Shown piece by piece: positions 1 to 7,337 of a DNA stretch of 49,133 bases. The position numbers and the translations under genes are program-made. The stretch is from Marinomonas agarivorans (GTDB lineage: Bacteria > Pseudomonadota > Gammaproteobacteria > Pseudomonadales > Marinomonadaceae), in NCBI GenBank assembly GCA_002173415.2, contig NHNK02000022.1:1-49133 (forward strand), written 5' to 3'. Positions within the stretch are counted from its first letter, which is position 1. Each line of letters begins with the position of its first letter. The notes under the pieces are model-generated. The model saw only the letters and a program-made list of their open reading frames with translations. It ran no database searches and was not told the DNA's origin.

Positions 1-84
1 TTGATATGAATAGCAGCACTTATCAATACCCGGTGAGTCGTTTTCAGAAAAGCCACTTGTTTGAATAACAGGAGGGAAAGTTGT

Positions 85-195
85 TTAATGAGAAGACAGA
101 CACACTTTTTGGGACAGTACCGCAGCGGCTCGAATAGTCCCTGATGACACTGCTTCATAAAAATAAATTAAGCGCCTTAAGTTAACTTCTTTCAT
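85..195 (-). pseudogene. LysR-family regulator remnant (N-terminus only)
   Basis: Reading leftward from an ATG at 195, the translation begins MKEVNLRRLIYFYEAVSSG and continues to TIRAAA. This matches the first helix and start of the helix-turn-helix of LysR-type regulators (usual form NLRQLRYFVAVVEEGSFTRAAE). After RAAA the similarity stops and the frame ends about 10 codons later, so only around 25 of roughly 300 residues survive. The upstream in-frame extension to 357 does not look like protein. The break near 125 could be an insertion or deletion junction; the sequence left of it holds nothing I recognise. It is probably non-functional. Confidence 0.45.
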
Positions 196-702
196 AGAAC
201 TATATATGCCTAAATCCATCCGAAACAATACAAAAAATGAGGCTAAAAAATAGCGACTTGCCATTAAGTCATTTAAAGAGCGGTTTAGCGTCATCATGTT
301 TACAAATAAAGGAACCACTAATTCATATGATTGAAATATCCTTATTTTGAATAACATGAAGCCTTAATATTGTGGGTGACTTCTGTTTCTATTTTTGTTT
401 CGTCAATAGGGAGGGAGCGTTATTTCCCCATTTGATCTTGTCTATCTGTTTGATAAATGACGATAATTTCCCTTTTTATTTGCGTTTCAATCATAAGCCG
501 AATCACAATTTAAACCATTAAGTGTAGAATGTTAAATTGTGTTATCCACTGTTAAGGAATGTTTCAAATAGATAGGGCTAATATCTCTTATAATTGAAAT
601 ACCACATTCTCACCAGTCAAATACAATGAACGGCTTGGTGCCGCTCGCTTACTGATTCGATTAAAAGGCCATAAAGAGTAACGAACCTAGCTCCATATCG
701 GT
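196..702. other. Intergenic region, no gene seen
   Basis: About 500 bases of AT-rich sequence between the LysR remnant and the stop of the leftward dehydrogenase gene. I see no convincing open frame with a ribosome binding site, no RNA gene and no strong hairpin followed by a T-run. Confidence 0.5.
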
Positions 703-1605
703 TCAGTTTTCATTCCTTAATAAAGTGTGATTAGTGTATTTAACAATGCAGCAAAGGTCGTCGTTGTCGGTGAATTTGCTGCTGCTCACTTCCCAACATT
801 TAGCGGCTTGAGTAGCGACTGGTAATTTTATACGGAGCTGCTTTGCTAAGGCTTTGGCGTTCGCAACATCATTGCGTATCACTCCCATAGAACACCCAGA
901 ATTTGGCGCACTATTTTGTCTATGACTTTGTACCCATGCAGGGAACATCGACTGACTGGCACCACTGCGGCCGGAGCCAAGATTAATGGCTTCAAGCACT
1001 CTACGTGGGTCTATATCGGCTTTTTGCGCCAAGGCTAATGCTTCTGAGGTGGTAATCAAATGCGTTGCGGCCAACATATTATTAATGGTTTTGGCAATGT
1101 TGCCAGCCCCTGTTTTGCCGATCAAAATATTGGCATAACTGATCGCATTCAAAATAGGGAGGGCTTTTTGATAGGTTGATGCCTTGCCGCCAATCATCAT
1201 GCTTACGGTGCCGGCGGCAGCACTTGCTGGGCCACCCGATATGGGGGCGTCAAGAAATTCAACCCCAGACAACTGCAATTGTGTAGCAACTTTGCGACTG
1301 GTTTGTGGCGTTGATGTTGTGGTGTCTATCACAATAGCGCCTTTGGGCAGCAGCGCTGATAACCCTGTACTGCCTAAACAAACTTGCTCCACTTCTTTGG
1401 CGGTTGGTAACGATAAAATAATCACATGACAACTTTTTGCTAAGTTCACTATCTTTTTTGTGACAGTGACGCCCAACGCCATAGCGTGGGCTTTAGACTG
1501 TGCTGACAGATCAAACCCCAAAACCGTAAACTGGTTGCGAATAAGGGTGGTTGCTAGATTGCGACCAATGCTGCCTAAACCGATAATGCCAATTGTTTGT
1601 TCCAT
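703..1605 (-). CDS. NAD(P)-dependent beta-hydroxyacid dehydrogenase (3-hydroxyisobutyrate dehydrogenase family)
   Basis: 300 residues, the usual length of the family. The N-terminal Rossmann fold shows GLGSIG (GxGxxG at residues 9-14). The substrate-binding motif DAPISGG lies at 119-125, and the catalytic lysine is in GAGNIAKTINNML (Lys172). Members oxidise beta-hydroxyacids such as 3-hydroxyisobutyrate, tartronate semialdehyde (reverse direction) or threonate in the cytoplasm; the sequence does not settle the substrate. The start ATG has AAGGA a few bases upstream. The gene begins only 33 bp after the autotransporter stop on the same strand, so the two may be co-transcribed, which is an odd partnership. 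The family call is secure, the precise substrate is not. Confidence 0.85.
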   Translation of the reverse strand: MEQTIGIIGLGSIGRNLATTLIRNQFTVLGFDLSAQSKAHAMALGVTVTKKIVNLAKSCHVIILSLPTAKEVEQVCLGSTGLSALLPKGAIVIDTTTSTPQTSRKVATQLQLSGVEFLDAPISGGPASAAAGTVSMMIGGKASTYQKALPILNAISYANILIGKTGAGNIAKTINNMLAATHLITTSEALALAQKADIDPRRVLEAINLGSGRSGASQSMFPAWVQSHRQNSAPNSGCSMGVIRNDVANAKALAKQLRIKLPVATQAAKCWEVSSSKFTDNDDLCCIVKYTNHTLLRNEN

Positions 1606-1638
1606 TGTCTTTATCCTTATGACACAGGGTTAAACGAC

Positions 1639-4209
1639 CTAAAATGGGTATTTTATGTCTAAATATTTATTGGTGTAGCGTTTATCGTTGTTTCCACCTG
1701 TCACAAAACCAATGCCGATTGTTAGGTTATTGTCTGTTGTCATCTTAAAATTCAAACCACTAAAGATGTTCTCTTCTCGGCCATTACCTGCGCTGCTATA
1801 ACGAAAGCCATTGTTACCAATGCTGATGCTGACATCCTCGTCATCGGTGTCTCGGGAGCTAACACCGGTTGTAAAGGTGCTGGTATAGCCTTTGGCAAAT
1901 TCATAGATACCAGCGATCTGCAAGGTTGTGGTCAGTGACGTCAAGGTACGACTGGCAACGGTTAAATTTGACGCGGTAGTACCAGATTCCGAAAACTCAT
2001 CTAAACGCGCCATGTTGTAACGAATACTGGCAGAAGGTTGAATATTGAAACGCTCACTTAATGAATACAGCGCATTGGCAGAAACCGAAGGGCTGATAAA
2101 AAAACTATTAAAGTTGGCTTTGGCTTCTTCAGTGCCATGTATGTTTGACATGACTGTTCTTTTATTGCTGTTTTCGGTATAGCCCGCCAAAAAAGAAATC
2201 GATGTATTCACCCAGCCTCGTTTTGTGGTTCGGTAAGAGCCGGCATAAATACTATTGGCTGAGTTATCAAACAAGTTTGCACTGTTCGTATTTGCGTTGA
2301 CGATGCCCACCATGAGGCCTGTGATAATTGGCCCACGCTCTTTTTCGCTACCAATCACAACACCCGAATGCTTGGTGTTATACGCGGCGATATCCGCTGT
2401 TGCATCGCTGGAGGAGTCGCCATTAAAAAACTGCCACCAAATCATAGGTTCACGCTCTTGCAGTAATAGCATGCTAGGGGCGAGTTTTAACGAAGCCAGT
2501 TGCACTGGTTTGCGTAATTTGGGAACCTGTTTGGCCAGCATTCGTTGGTTGACAACTCCATGAACCGAAGAGGTGGTAGACGCTAATGCCAATGAATGTG
2601 AGGCTTCACTGGTGCCATCAATCCCAATCACCGTATCGCCATTAACAATGGCATTACCGGTGACATTGATCTGCTCCACATTTTTAAAGGTAATGGCAGT
2701 ATTGTTACCACGACTGTGCACATTCACCACATCGTAATCTGTGTTATCTCCCCCTAAATCGACTTCACCGACAATGTGAGAACCGGCAAACAGGTTCAAG
2801 GTAGTATCTGTATTGTCTGTGCCTAGCACCGCAAAGGCATTATTACCGGTCGCTGAAATAGTGCCATAGTTATTGATTGTGCCATTTGTTATGTCAGTAG
2901 AGATAGCGTGACTCGCATTACCCAGAGTGGCAATACGACCATAGTTACTAATGGTTTTATCATCTCCTTTCATTTCAATAGCATGACTATTATTGCTGGC
3001 AGTTGAGATCAAGTTATGATTGGTGATATTCGCATCGTTCGTGTATATACCACGAGAATTTGAATCGTGTGTGCTGATGGCACCGCTATTGATAATAGTT
3101 ATATCATTGCCAACCACATAAACAGCATCGGATCCATTACCTTGCGTGGAAATTGTACCGCTGTTATCAATACGAATATCATCACCGCTACTGATATAAA
3201 GGGCAGACGAATTAAGGTTTTGTGTTAGTACATTGCCCGTATTCTGAATGGTTGCGTCAATGGCATTGATGGCTCTTGAGCCAATCCCCGTTGTTGCTAT
3301 GGTGCCGTCGTTTCGAATATTGGCATTTTGACCGTTTGACACTATACCGTGGGAATCAACACCTTTGGTTGAAATTTGGCCTCTACTACTGACTCTGGCG
3401 TTATCACCACTTAAATGCAAACCATAGGAAGTGATACCTTCCGTCGTAATACTACCAGAATTGCTTATTCGAAAATTATTGCCTGCTGAGCGTATTCCAG
3501 CATTACCAATACCGTTATTAAAAGCATTTCCTAGGGCGGTAATACTGCCGCTGTTAGTGATTGTGCTGTCATTACCTTGCAATTCAATCGTGGCATGACT
3601 GGGTTGCGAGGTGGTAATCGAGCCTGTGTTATTAAGCATTATCGCGTTGCTATCCGCTAAAATGGCTCTGCCACTCAAGCCGTTTGATTCAATTAAACCG
3701 TGGTTAGTTATGGTGGAATTATCGCTGAGTGCATCTAAAAGTATTGTGGCCGCTGGTCCTCCAGAAGCAGTAGAAGCACTACCAGCATTAGACTGAATAA
3801 TGCCGCTATTTGTGAGCGTTCCGCTGCTGCCAGACATTTGAATGGTTCGGGCATCATCATGAGGGGCTCCAGTTTTCAAAAGGTTATTAATAATAATATT
3901 GACGTTAGAGCCTAGTGAAATAATACCATCGCTACTCCTTGTGCGTACATCAACAACCCCATCAATTATTATGGTTTGATTACTGCTGTTTGCTTGAATA
4001 GCTATCTGATTGGCATTATGTATAAGATCTATATAGCCTGTGTTTGTTACTGTAACTGTATCTCCAGCGTCTGTCAGGATAGGCACTGGAACTACAGTAT
4101 TTGTACTAATGACTATATCGGCGCCATAACTCACAGAGCTAAACGCAACACTGCCAATGGTGTAACTGTAAACCAACAGTTTTAGAGTAGGGTTTTTTAC
4201 GGTTAACAT
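1639..4209 (-). CDS. Autotransporter (type Va secretion) with beta-helix passenger
   Basis: About 856 residues. A signal peptide (hydrophobic LLVYSYTIGSVAFSSVSYGA) is followed by a long passenger of degenerate ~24-residue repeats of the type ITNSGSITALGN and IDNSGTISTQGN, rich in N, S, T, G and I, typical of parallel beta-helix autotransporters. From about residue 590 (IWWQFFNGDSSS) a ~265-residue autotransporter beta-barrel domain runs to the C-terminus and ends in Phe (DIKYPF), as outer-membrane proteins do. I prefer the ATG at 4209: the GTG at 4221 is itself part of the GTGAGG that makes a good ribosome binding site for 4209. The protein is likely surface-displayed (adhesin or enzyme). No catalytic triad was recognised in the passenger. 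A dehydrogenase gene follows 33 bp downstream. Confidence 0.88.
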   Translation of the reverse strand: MLTVKNPTLKLLVYSYTIGSVAFSSVSYGADIVISTNTVVPVPILTDAGDTVTVTNTGYIDLIHNANQIAIQANSSNQTIIIDGVVDVRTRSSDGIISLGSNVNIIINNLLKTGAPHDDARTIQMSGSSGTLTNSGIIQSNAGSASTASGGPAATILLDALSDNSTITNHGLIESNGLSGRAILADSNAIMLNNTGSITTSQPSHATIELQGNDSTITNSGSITALGNAFNNGIGNAGIRSAGNNFRISNSGSITTEGITSYGLHLSGDNARVSSRGQISTKGVDSHGIVSNGQNANIRNDGTIATTGIGSRAINAIDATIQNTGNVLTQNLNSSALYISSGDDIRIDNSGTISTQGNGSDAVYVVGNDITIINSGAISTHDSNSRGIYTNDANITNHNLISTASNNSHAIEMKGDDKTISNYGRIATLGNASHAISTDITNGTINNYGTISATGNNAFAVLGTDNTDTTLNLFAGSHIVGEVDLGGDNTDYDVVNVHSRGNNTAITFKNVEQINVTGNAIVNGDTVIGIDGTSEASHSLALASTTSSVHGVVNQRMLAKQVPKLRKPVQLASLKLAPSMLLLQEREPMIWWQFFNGDSSSDATADIAAYNTKHSGVVIGSEKERGPIITGLMVGIVNANTNSANLFDNSANSIYAGSYRTTKRGWVNTSISFLAGYTENSNKRTVMSNIHGTEEAKANFNSFFISPSVSANALYSLSERFNIQPSASIRYNMARLDEFSESGTTASNLTVASRTLTSLTTTLQIAGIYEFAKGYTSTFTTGVSSRDTDDEDVSISIGNNGFRYSSAGNGREENIFSGLNFKMTTDNNLTIGIGFVTGGNNDKRYTNKYLDIKYPF

Positions 4210-4415
4210 TGCATACCTCACTGTACATCACCAAAAAGTGAGGTTGTGAACCCAATAACCACTTTATTGATGTGTTACCAAATAATTTCTTAAAAAATTG
4301 GCTTTTGTTATTAACAGCCAACAAGTTGTCGAAAACGACCTAATAGTCAGATCTTTTACTGCGCCTGACTTGCTACTGCTCTGATCCTCTAATGCCCAGA
4401 TCTTCTAATGAACAG

Positions 4416-4781
4416 TCAAAGGGCGAGAACTGCACCCACCACCAATACCGCACTGAGATAGGCGCCAAGAAAAACCTGAGCCGTTTTAAACACAACGGAT
4501 TGTTTTTGTGGACTGAAAGCCAGAAGAAATGGATGTGCACATGCGTTGTTTGGGTGTTGTACTAAACGAGCGCTAAAAAATAGGCAAAGTAAAAAAACAT
4601 AAAGAAGAGGGGAAAAAAGCAAATAGCGCTTTCTATTGTCTTGTATGCAATAGTTTTGTACGTAATGGTTGTGTGCGTAACGGTCTTGCACATAACCAAG
4701 CGTGTGTATTAGTACCGTGACAGTAATGACCCACGATTGCCAAGTTCGCAGTAAATGCATCAACATGGTTCGGCTTTTCAT
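4416..4781 (-). CDS. Small putative membrane protein, unknown function
   Basis: 121 residues, not recognised. Three hydrophobic stretches are visible: around residues 15-30 (WVITVTVLIHTLGYV), 53-70 (YLLFSPLLYVFLLCLFFSA) and the C-terminal end (VFLGAYLSAVLVVGAVLAL). Between the first two lies a His/Tyr/Asn-rich loop. The ATG is preceded by AGGAGC at good spacing, which supports translation. A 51-bp element upstream (4824-4874) is shared with the next small gene on the same strand at an identical distance from its ATG. This suggests the two genes are related in regulation or origin, although their proteins do not align clearly. Confidence 0.5.
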   Translation of the reverse strand: MKSRTMLMHLLRTWQSWVITVTVLIHTLGYVQDRYAHNHYVQNYCIQDNRKRYLLFSPLLYVFLLCLFFSARLVQHPNNACAHPFLLAFSPQKQSVVFKTAQVFLGAYLSAVLVVGAVLAL

Positions 4782-4823
4782 TAACGTGCTCCTATATCCT
4801 TAGTAGGTGGTCATCGGATTAAA

Positions 4824-4874
4824 CACGTTTCTTTGTTGCCTTTTTACTCGTTTATTGTTGCCTAAAAAGCAACA
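4824..4874 (-). repeat. 51-bp upstream element, copy A (contains a 10-bp hairpin)
   Basis: This segment aligns without gaps to 5363-5413 with 37 of 51 matching bases (my count). Both copies end 42 bases before the ATG of a leftward small gene. Copy A contains the inverted repeat TTATTGTTGC (4852-4861) / GCAACAATAA (4869-4878) with a 7-base loop, extending slightly beyond the aligned block. It could be a promoter/operator, an untranslated-region element or a footprint of gene duplication. Confidence 0.55.
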
Positions 4875-5071
4875 ATAATAGGTGTTACAGCATGGCTTTA
4901 TGGTATGCGTTGGTGGGGGGCGTTATGAAAAATTGGTGATTTGTAGAAAATGAAAATCTTTATAAGATTTTGATTTTAAAAGTTTTTATTTGATTTTTGC
5001 TTGGTTTTAATCAGGATGCCTTGAGGAATAAGTGGCAAAGGGAGTAGGGAGTGTGCTGTTCCCGTTAGGGA

Positions 5072-5320
5072 TTACTTAAAGGAAACCCTAAATGTATTCT
5101 CTGGCTTGAGAATATGCTCCACCTCCACATGACACTCAAAAATAGTGATGTATTGCCTTCTTTCAAAATACAATGAATAAAAACCGAATAGCAGAGCGGC
5201 GACAAAAATGTCACGATCAACTTGCCATGGCAAAAATTCCAGTACAATAAAAATAAAAACAAATGCCAAAATAAGGCGACAATGGTGTAAACAGGTCATT
5301 AATGGCGATGGGTATTTCAT
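5072..5320 (-). CDS. Small putative membrane protein, unknown function
   Basis: 82 residues, not recognised. Residues ~15-30 (LILAFVFIFIVLEFLPW) and ~38-52 (IFVAALLFGFYSLYF) look like two membrane segments, followed by a ~30-residue soluble tail (VEVEHILKPENTFRVSFK). The ATG has AGGAAA upstream with correct spacing. A second frame over the same DNA exists but has no such site. The gene carries the 51-bp upstream element (5363-5413) also found before the leftward neighbour. Confidence 0.5.
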   Translation of the reverse strand: MKYPSPLMTCLHHCRLILAFVFIFIVLEFLPWQVDRDIFVAALLFGFYSLYFERRQYITIFECHVEVEHILKPENTFRVSFK

Positions 5321-5362
5321 TGCTGGTTTCCTACTTCCTTATTGACTGATTAAGTGATAAGA

Positions 5363-5413
5363 CACCTTTTCTTGTTGCTTTGCTATTTCGTTATTGTTTC
5401 CTTGAAGGCAACA
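5363..5413 (-). repeat. 51-bp upstream element, copy B
   Basis: Counterpart of the element at 4824-4874, with 37/51 ungapped identity and the same 42-base distance to the downstream ATG at 5320. The most conserved blocks are TTGTTGC, TTATTGTT and GCAACA. The hairpin of copy A is partly lost here (TTATTGTTTCC opposite GGCAACA). Confidence 0.55.
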
Positions 5414-5960
5414 CTATTTCGTCATTAACACTATGCCTTCTATGCCCGACTATCCCTTGTAATGGCCTTGCAATGATTTATTCATCGTTTATTTATAGGC
5501 ATGCAGAGGCTATTGGCATACAAAAGATGCTTTGTTTGAATAAACGCTGTGAAGACGTTAATGAAACAGTTAACTTGTAGTACAAGGTGTTATGTTGTGT
5601 CTGTTTCGGTGCCACTGCTAATTTGGATGCAGTGAATGAATGCAACATCATGCGAATGAACAGGGTATTGCAAACAAGTACGTTTGAAACAGCGTTCTGC
5701 TTTTTAGAGCTACAAAGAAGCACTCAAAGATCAACCTAGTGTTGCTTGCCTTAATACTTTAGATAGAAGGTTAAGTAGCGCTTTGATCAGACCTGAAAAG
5801 AATTGTTTGTCGTATTAGAAGGAAAAGAAGTGGAAGGAAATTGCGAGTGTAATATACAAACGCCTTTTTCCTTAGCGTTACTTTTTGCTCCTTAGAGTGA
5901 CTTTTGATTTGTTACATACATAACAATTCTAAACAATAAATTTATGCGCTAGATTGCCCT
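5414..5960. other. Intergenic region, no gene supported
   Basis: About 550 bases. Short frames exist on both strands (a TTG-start frame at 5380-5580 and a GTG-start frame at 5493-5723), but neither has a ribosome binding site or a protein-like composition. No tRNA or strong terminator seen. Confidence 0.45.
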
Positions 5961-6185
5961 CTAAATGGCTTTCTCTGCGTAACGGGATGGCCAAATAACA
6001 CTTGGCTCGACACCAATCCTGTCCGCTATGATCTTCTCTGCTTTTGGGTATTTAACACGGAGTGCATTTCTTAACGTTGCTCCTGTAATTCCATGCTCCG
6101 TCGCTAACCTTTCAAAGTTGGTTCCTGCTTTTTCAAGGGCTGCTTTTATATCTGCTACATGCCAGTCTCGCTCTAAGGCATTCAT
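5961..6185 (-). CDS. Ner/Nlp-family winged helix DNA-binding protein
   Basis: 74 residues beginning MNALERDWHVADIKAALEK and ending with GVEPSVIWPSRY. The motifs DWHxADIxAAL, an HTH (ATEHGITGATLRNAL), KxEKIIAD and IGVxPxVIWPSRY are hallmarks of the Ner family of Mu-like phages and the bacterial Nlp/SfsB proteins. Mu Ner represses both early transcription and the repressor promoter. Here the gene is divergent from an S24-type repressor across 164 bp, the same arrangement as Mu ner and c, but no transposase or other phage gene lies downstream. A ribosome binding site (CAGGAG) precedes the ATG. It may be a domesticated remnant or a host Nlp-type regulator. Confidence 0.82.
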   Translation of the reverse strand: MNALERDWHVADIKAALEKAGTNFERLATEHGITGATLRNALRVKYPKAEKIIADRIGVEPSVIWPSRYAEKAI

Positions 6186-6214
6186 CGTGTTACTCTCCTG
6201 AGTTACTATTACGT

Positions 6215-6245
6215 GTTAAATAGCGCGTCTAGACTACTATTTGAC
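6215..6245. promoter_or_regulatory. Probable operator between ner-like and repressor genes
   Basis: Inverted repeat GTTAAATAG (6215-6223) and CTATTTGAC (6237-6245), 8 of 9 bases complementary, separated by 13 bp. The spacer contains a perfect 8-bp palindrome GTCTAGAC (6227-6234) with nearly the same centre. It lies about 30 bp upstream of the ner-like ATG, where a repressor or Ner would be expected to bind. Confidence 0.5.
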
Positions 6246-6349
6246 GCATTATTGGTAACAAAAGATCGCATGTCAACTCTTTTTCAATTATCTGGTTTTT
6301 TTTGCGCTCTTTATAGTTTTTACAGCTAATGTAGGTTTTAGAGGAAAAT

Positions 6350-7042
6350 ATGTCTGGTTCGGCGGAGAAAACCTTGCAGTCTTTGTATGAACGGCAAATA
6401 AATCGTTTTAAAGATAGACTTAAAGAAGCGATAGGGGATGAATCAGTGCGCTCTTTTTCAAAGAGGTGCGGTATATCAGAGAGTGTTATTCGTAAGTATT
6501 TAGCGGGATCGCATCCGGTGTTAGATAAACTCCCTAAAATTGCTGAAGCAACGAATAAAAGCATGGAGTGGTTAGTATCTGGTGCTCAATCTGTTGAACA
6601 GCAAGAAAAGCAGTTTCATGATGATTTTGTGTTAATACCCGGTTACAGCATTCAAGTGTCCGCCGGAAGTGGCGTACTCAATATTGACCAAATGAAGCCT
6701 AGCCGACATCTTGCTTTTCGACGTAAGTGGCTAAATTATCGCGGTTTTGCACAAAGGGACTTAGTCATATTTTGGGCAAAAGGGGATAGCATGGAACCTA
6801 CGATTTATAGTAATAACACGTTAGTTGTGCACACAGGAAAGACGTGTCCGAAAGACGGCCATATTTATATTTTTAGAAACAATGATGAGTTATTTGTAAA
6901 ACGGTATCAAAGCGTTTTAGGGGCATGGCGCTTAATTAGTGATAATCCGATTTATGAAAGCGTTGATATTAGAAAAGAAGAACAACACCAATTTCAAGTT
7001 ATCGGGCAAGTTGTTCACATCGCCAAGGATATTGGTGATTAA
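6350..7042 (+). CDS. Phage-type repressor: HTH plus S24 (LexA/CI-like) peptidase domain
   Basis: 230 residues. The N-terminal HTH (residues ~15-65, with SFSKRCGISESVIRKYLAG) is followed by a linker and an S24 peptidase domain from about residue 95 (PGYSIQVSAGSGV). The Ser of GDSMEPT is residue 147 and the Lys of LFVKRY is residue 184; the 37-residue separation equals that of LexA Ser119/Lys156, so the catalytic dyad is intact. Such repressors are switched off by RecA-stimulated self-cleavage after DNA damage. AGGAAA lies before the ATG. The gene diverges from the Ner-like gene, forming a bistable-switch layout. No structural or integrase genes accompany it. Confidence 0.85.
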   Translation: MSGSAEKTLQSLYERQINRFKDRLKEAIGDESVRSFSKRCGISESVIRKYLAGSHPVLDKLPKIAEATNKSMEWLVSGAQSVEQQEKQFHDDFVLIPGYSIQVSAGSGVLNIDQMKPSRHLAFRRKWLNYRGFAQRDLVIFWAKGDSMEPTIYSNNTLVVHTGKTCPKDGHIYIFRNNDELFVKRYQSVLGAWRLISDNPIYESVDIRKEEQHQFQVIGQVVHIAKDIGD

Positions 7043-7104
7043 GCCCGTCACACCATACGACTCCCCGCAGTGAAGAAATAGCAATTGCCCTAATCGTTTT
7101 TAAA

Positions 7105-7207
7105 AACAGCCTTGAGCGAATAAACAGCCCTGAGCGAATAAACAGCCTTGAGCAAAGAAGAGTCCTCAGTAAAAAAAACAGCCCTGAGCAAAGAAGAGCC
7201 CTGAGCC
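7105..7207 (+). repeat. Direct-repeat array, CAGCCYTGAGC units
   Basis: Five copies of the core GCCYTGAGC in the same orientation. Units are AACAGCCTTGAGCGAATA (7105-7122), AACAGCCCTGAGCGAATA (7123-7140), a variant ending CAAAGAAG (7141-7160), another of that form at 7177-7196, and a partial copy at 7197-7207. The first two repeat at exactly 18 bp. The array lies between the repressor stop and the ugpB promoter. Confidence 0.7.
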
Positions 7208-7220
7208 ATTAAAAACGCCT

Positions 7221-7271
7221 CTTTCATATTTCTCTCATATTTTCTTCAAAAAACTGACACAGAATCGTCAT
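7221..7271 (+). promoter_or_regulatory. Tandem Pho boxes upstream of ugpB
   Basis: CTTTCATATTTCTCTCAT (7221-7238) matches 15 of 18 positions of the PhoB consensus CTGTCATAWAWCTGTMAY. CTGACACAGAATCGTCAT (7254-7271) matches 13 of 18. The two boxes start 33 bp apart, three 11-bp PhoB units, so they are in phase. Their position 65-115 bp before the ugpB ATG fits phosphate-starvation control, which is established for ugp in E. coli. The match counts are mine by eye. Confidence 0.65.
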
Positions 7272-7337
7272 AACCATTTTGTAATCTGTCGCTGGTCCAA
7301 GTTTTAAACAATAAACTTTTTACAAAAAGGCGTAACG

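Noticed and set aside
5380-5723. Two overlapping small frames (66 codons plus, 76 codons minus).
   Set aside because: TTG and GTG starts without ribosome binding sites, composition unlike protein, and part overlaps the 51-bp element.
7105-7207. CRISPR array.
   Set aside because: Repeats are too short and almost contiguous, without unique spacers, and no cas genes are present.
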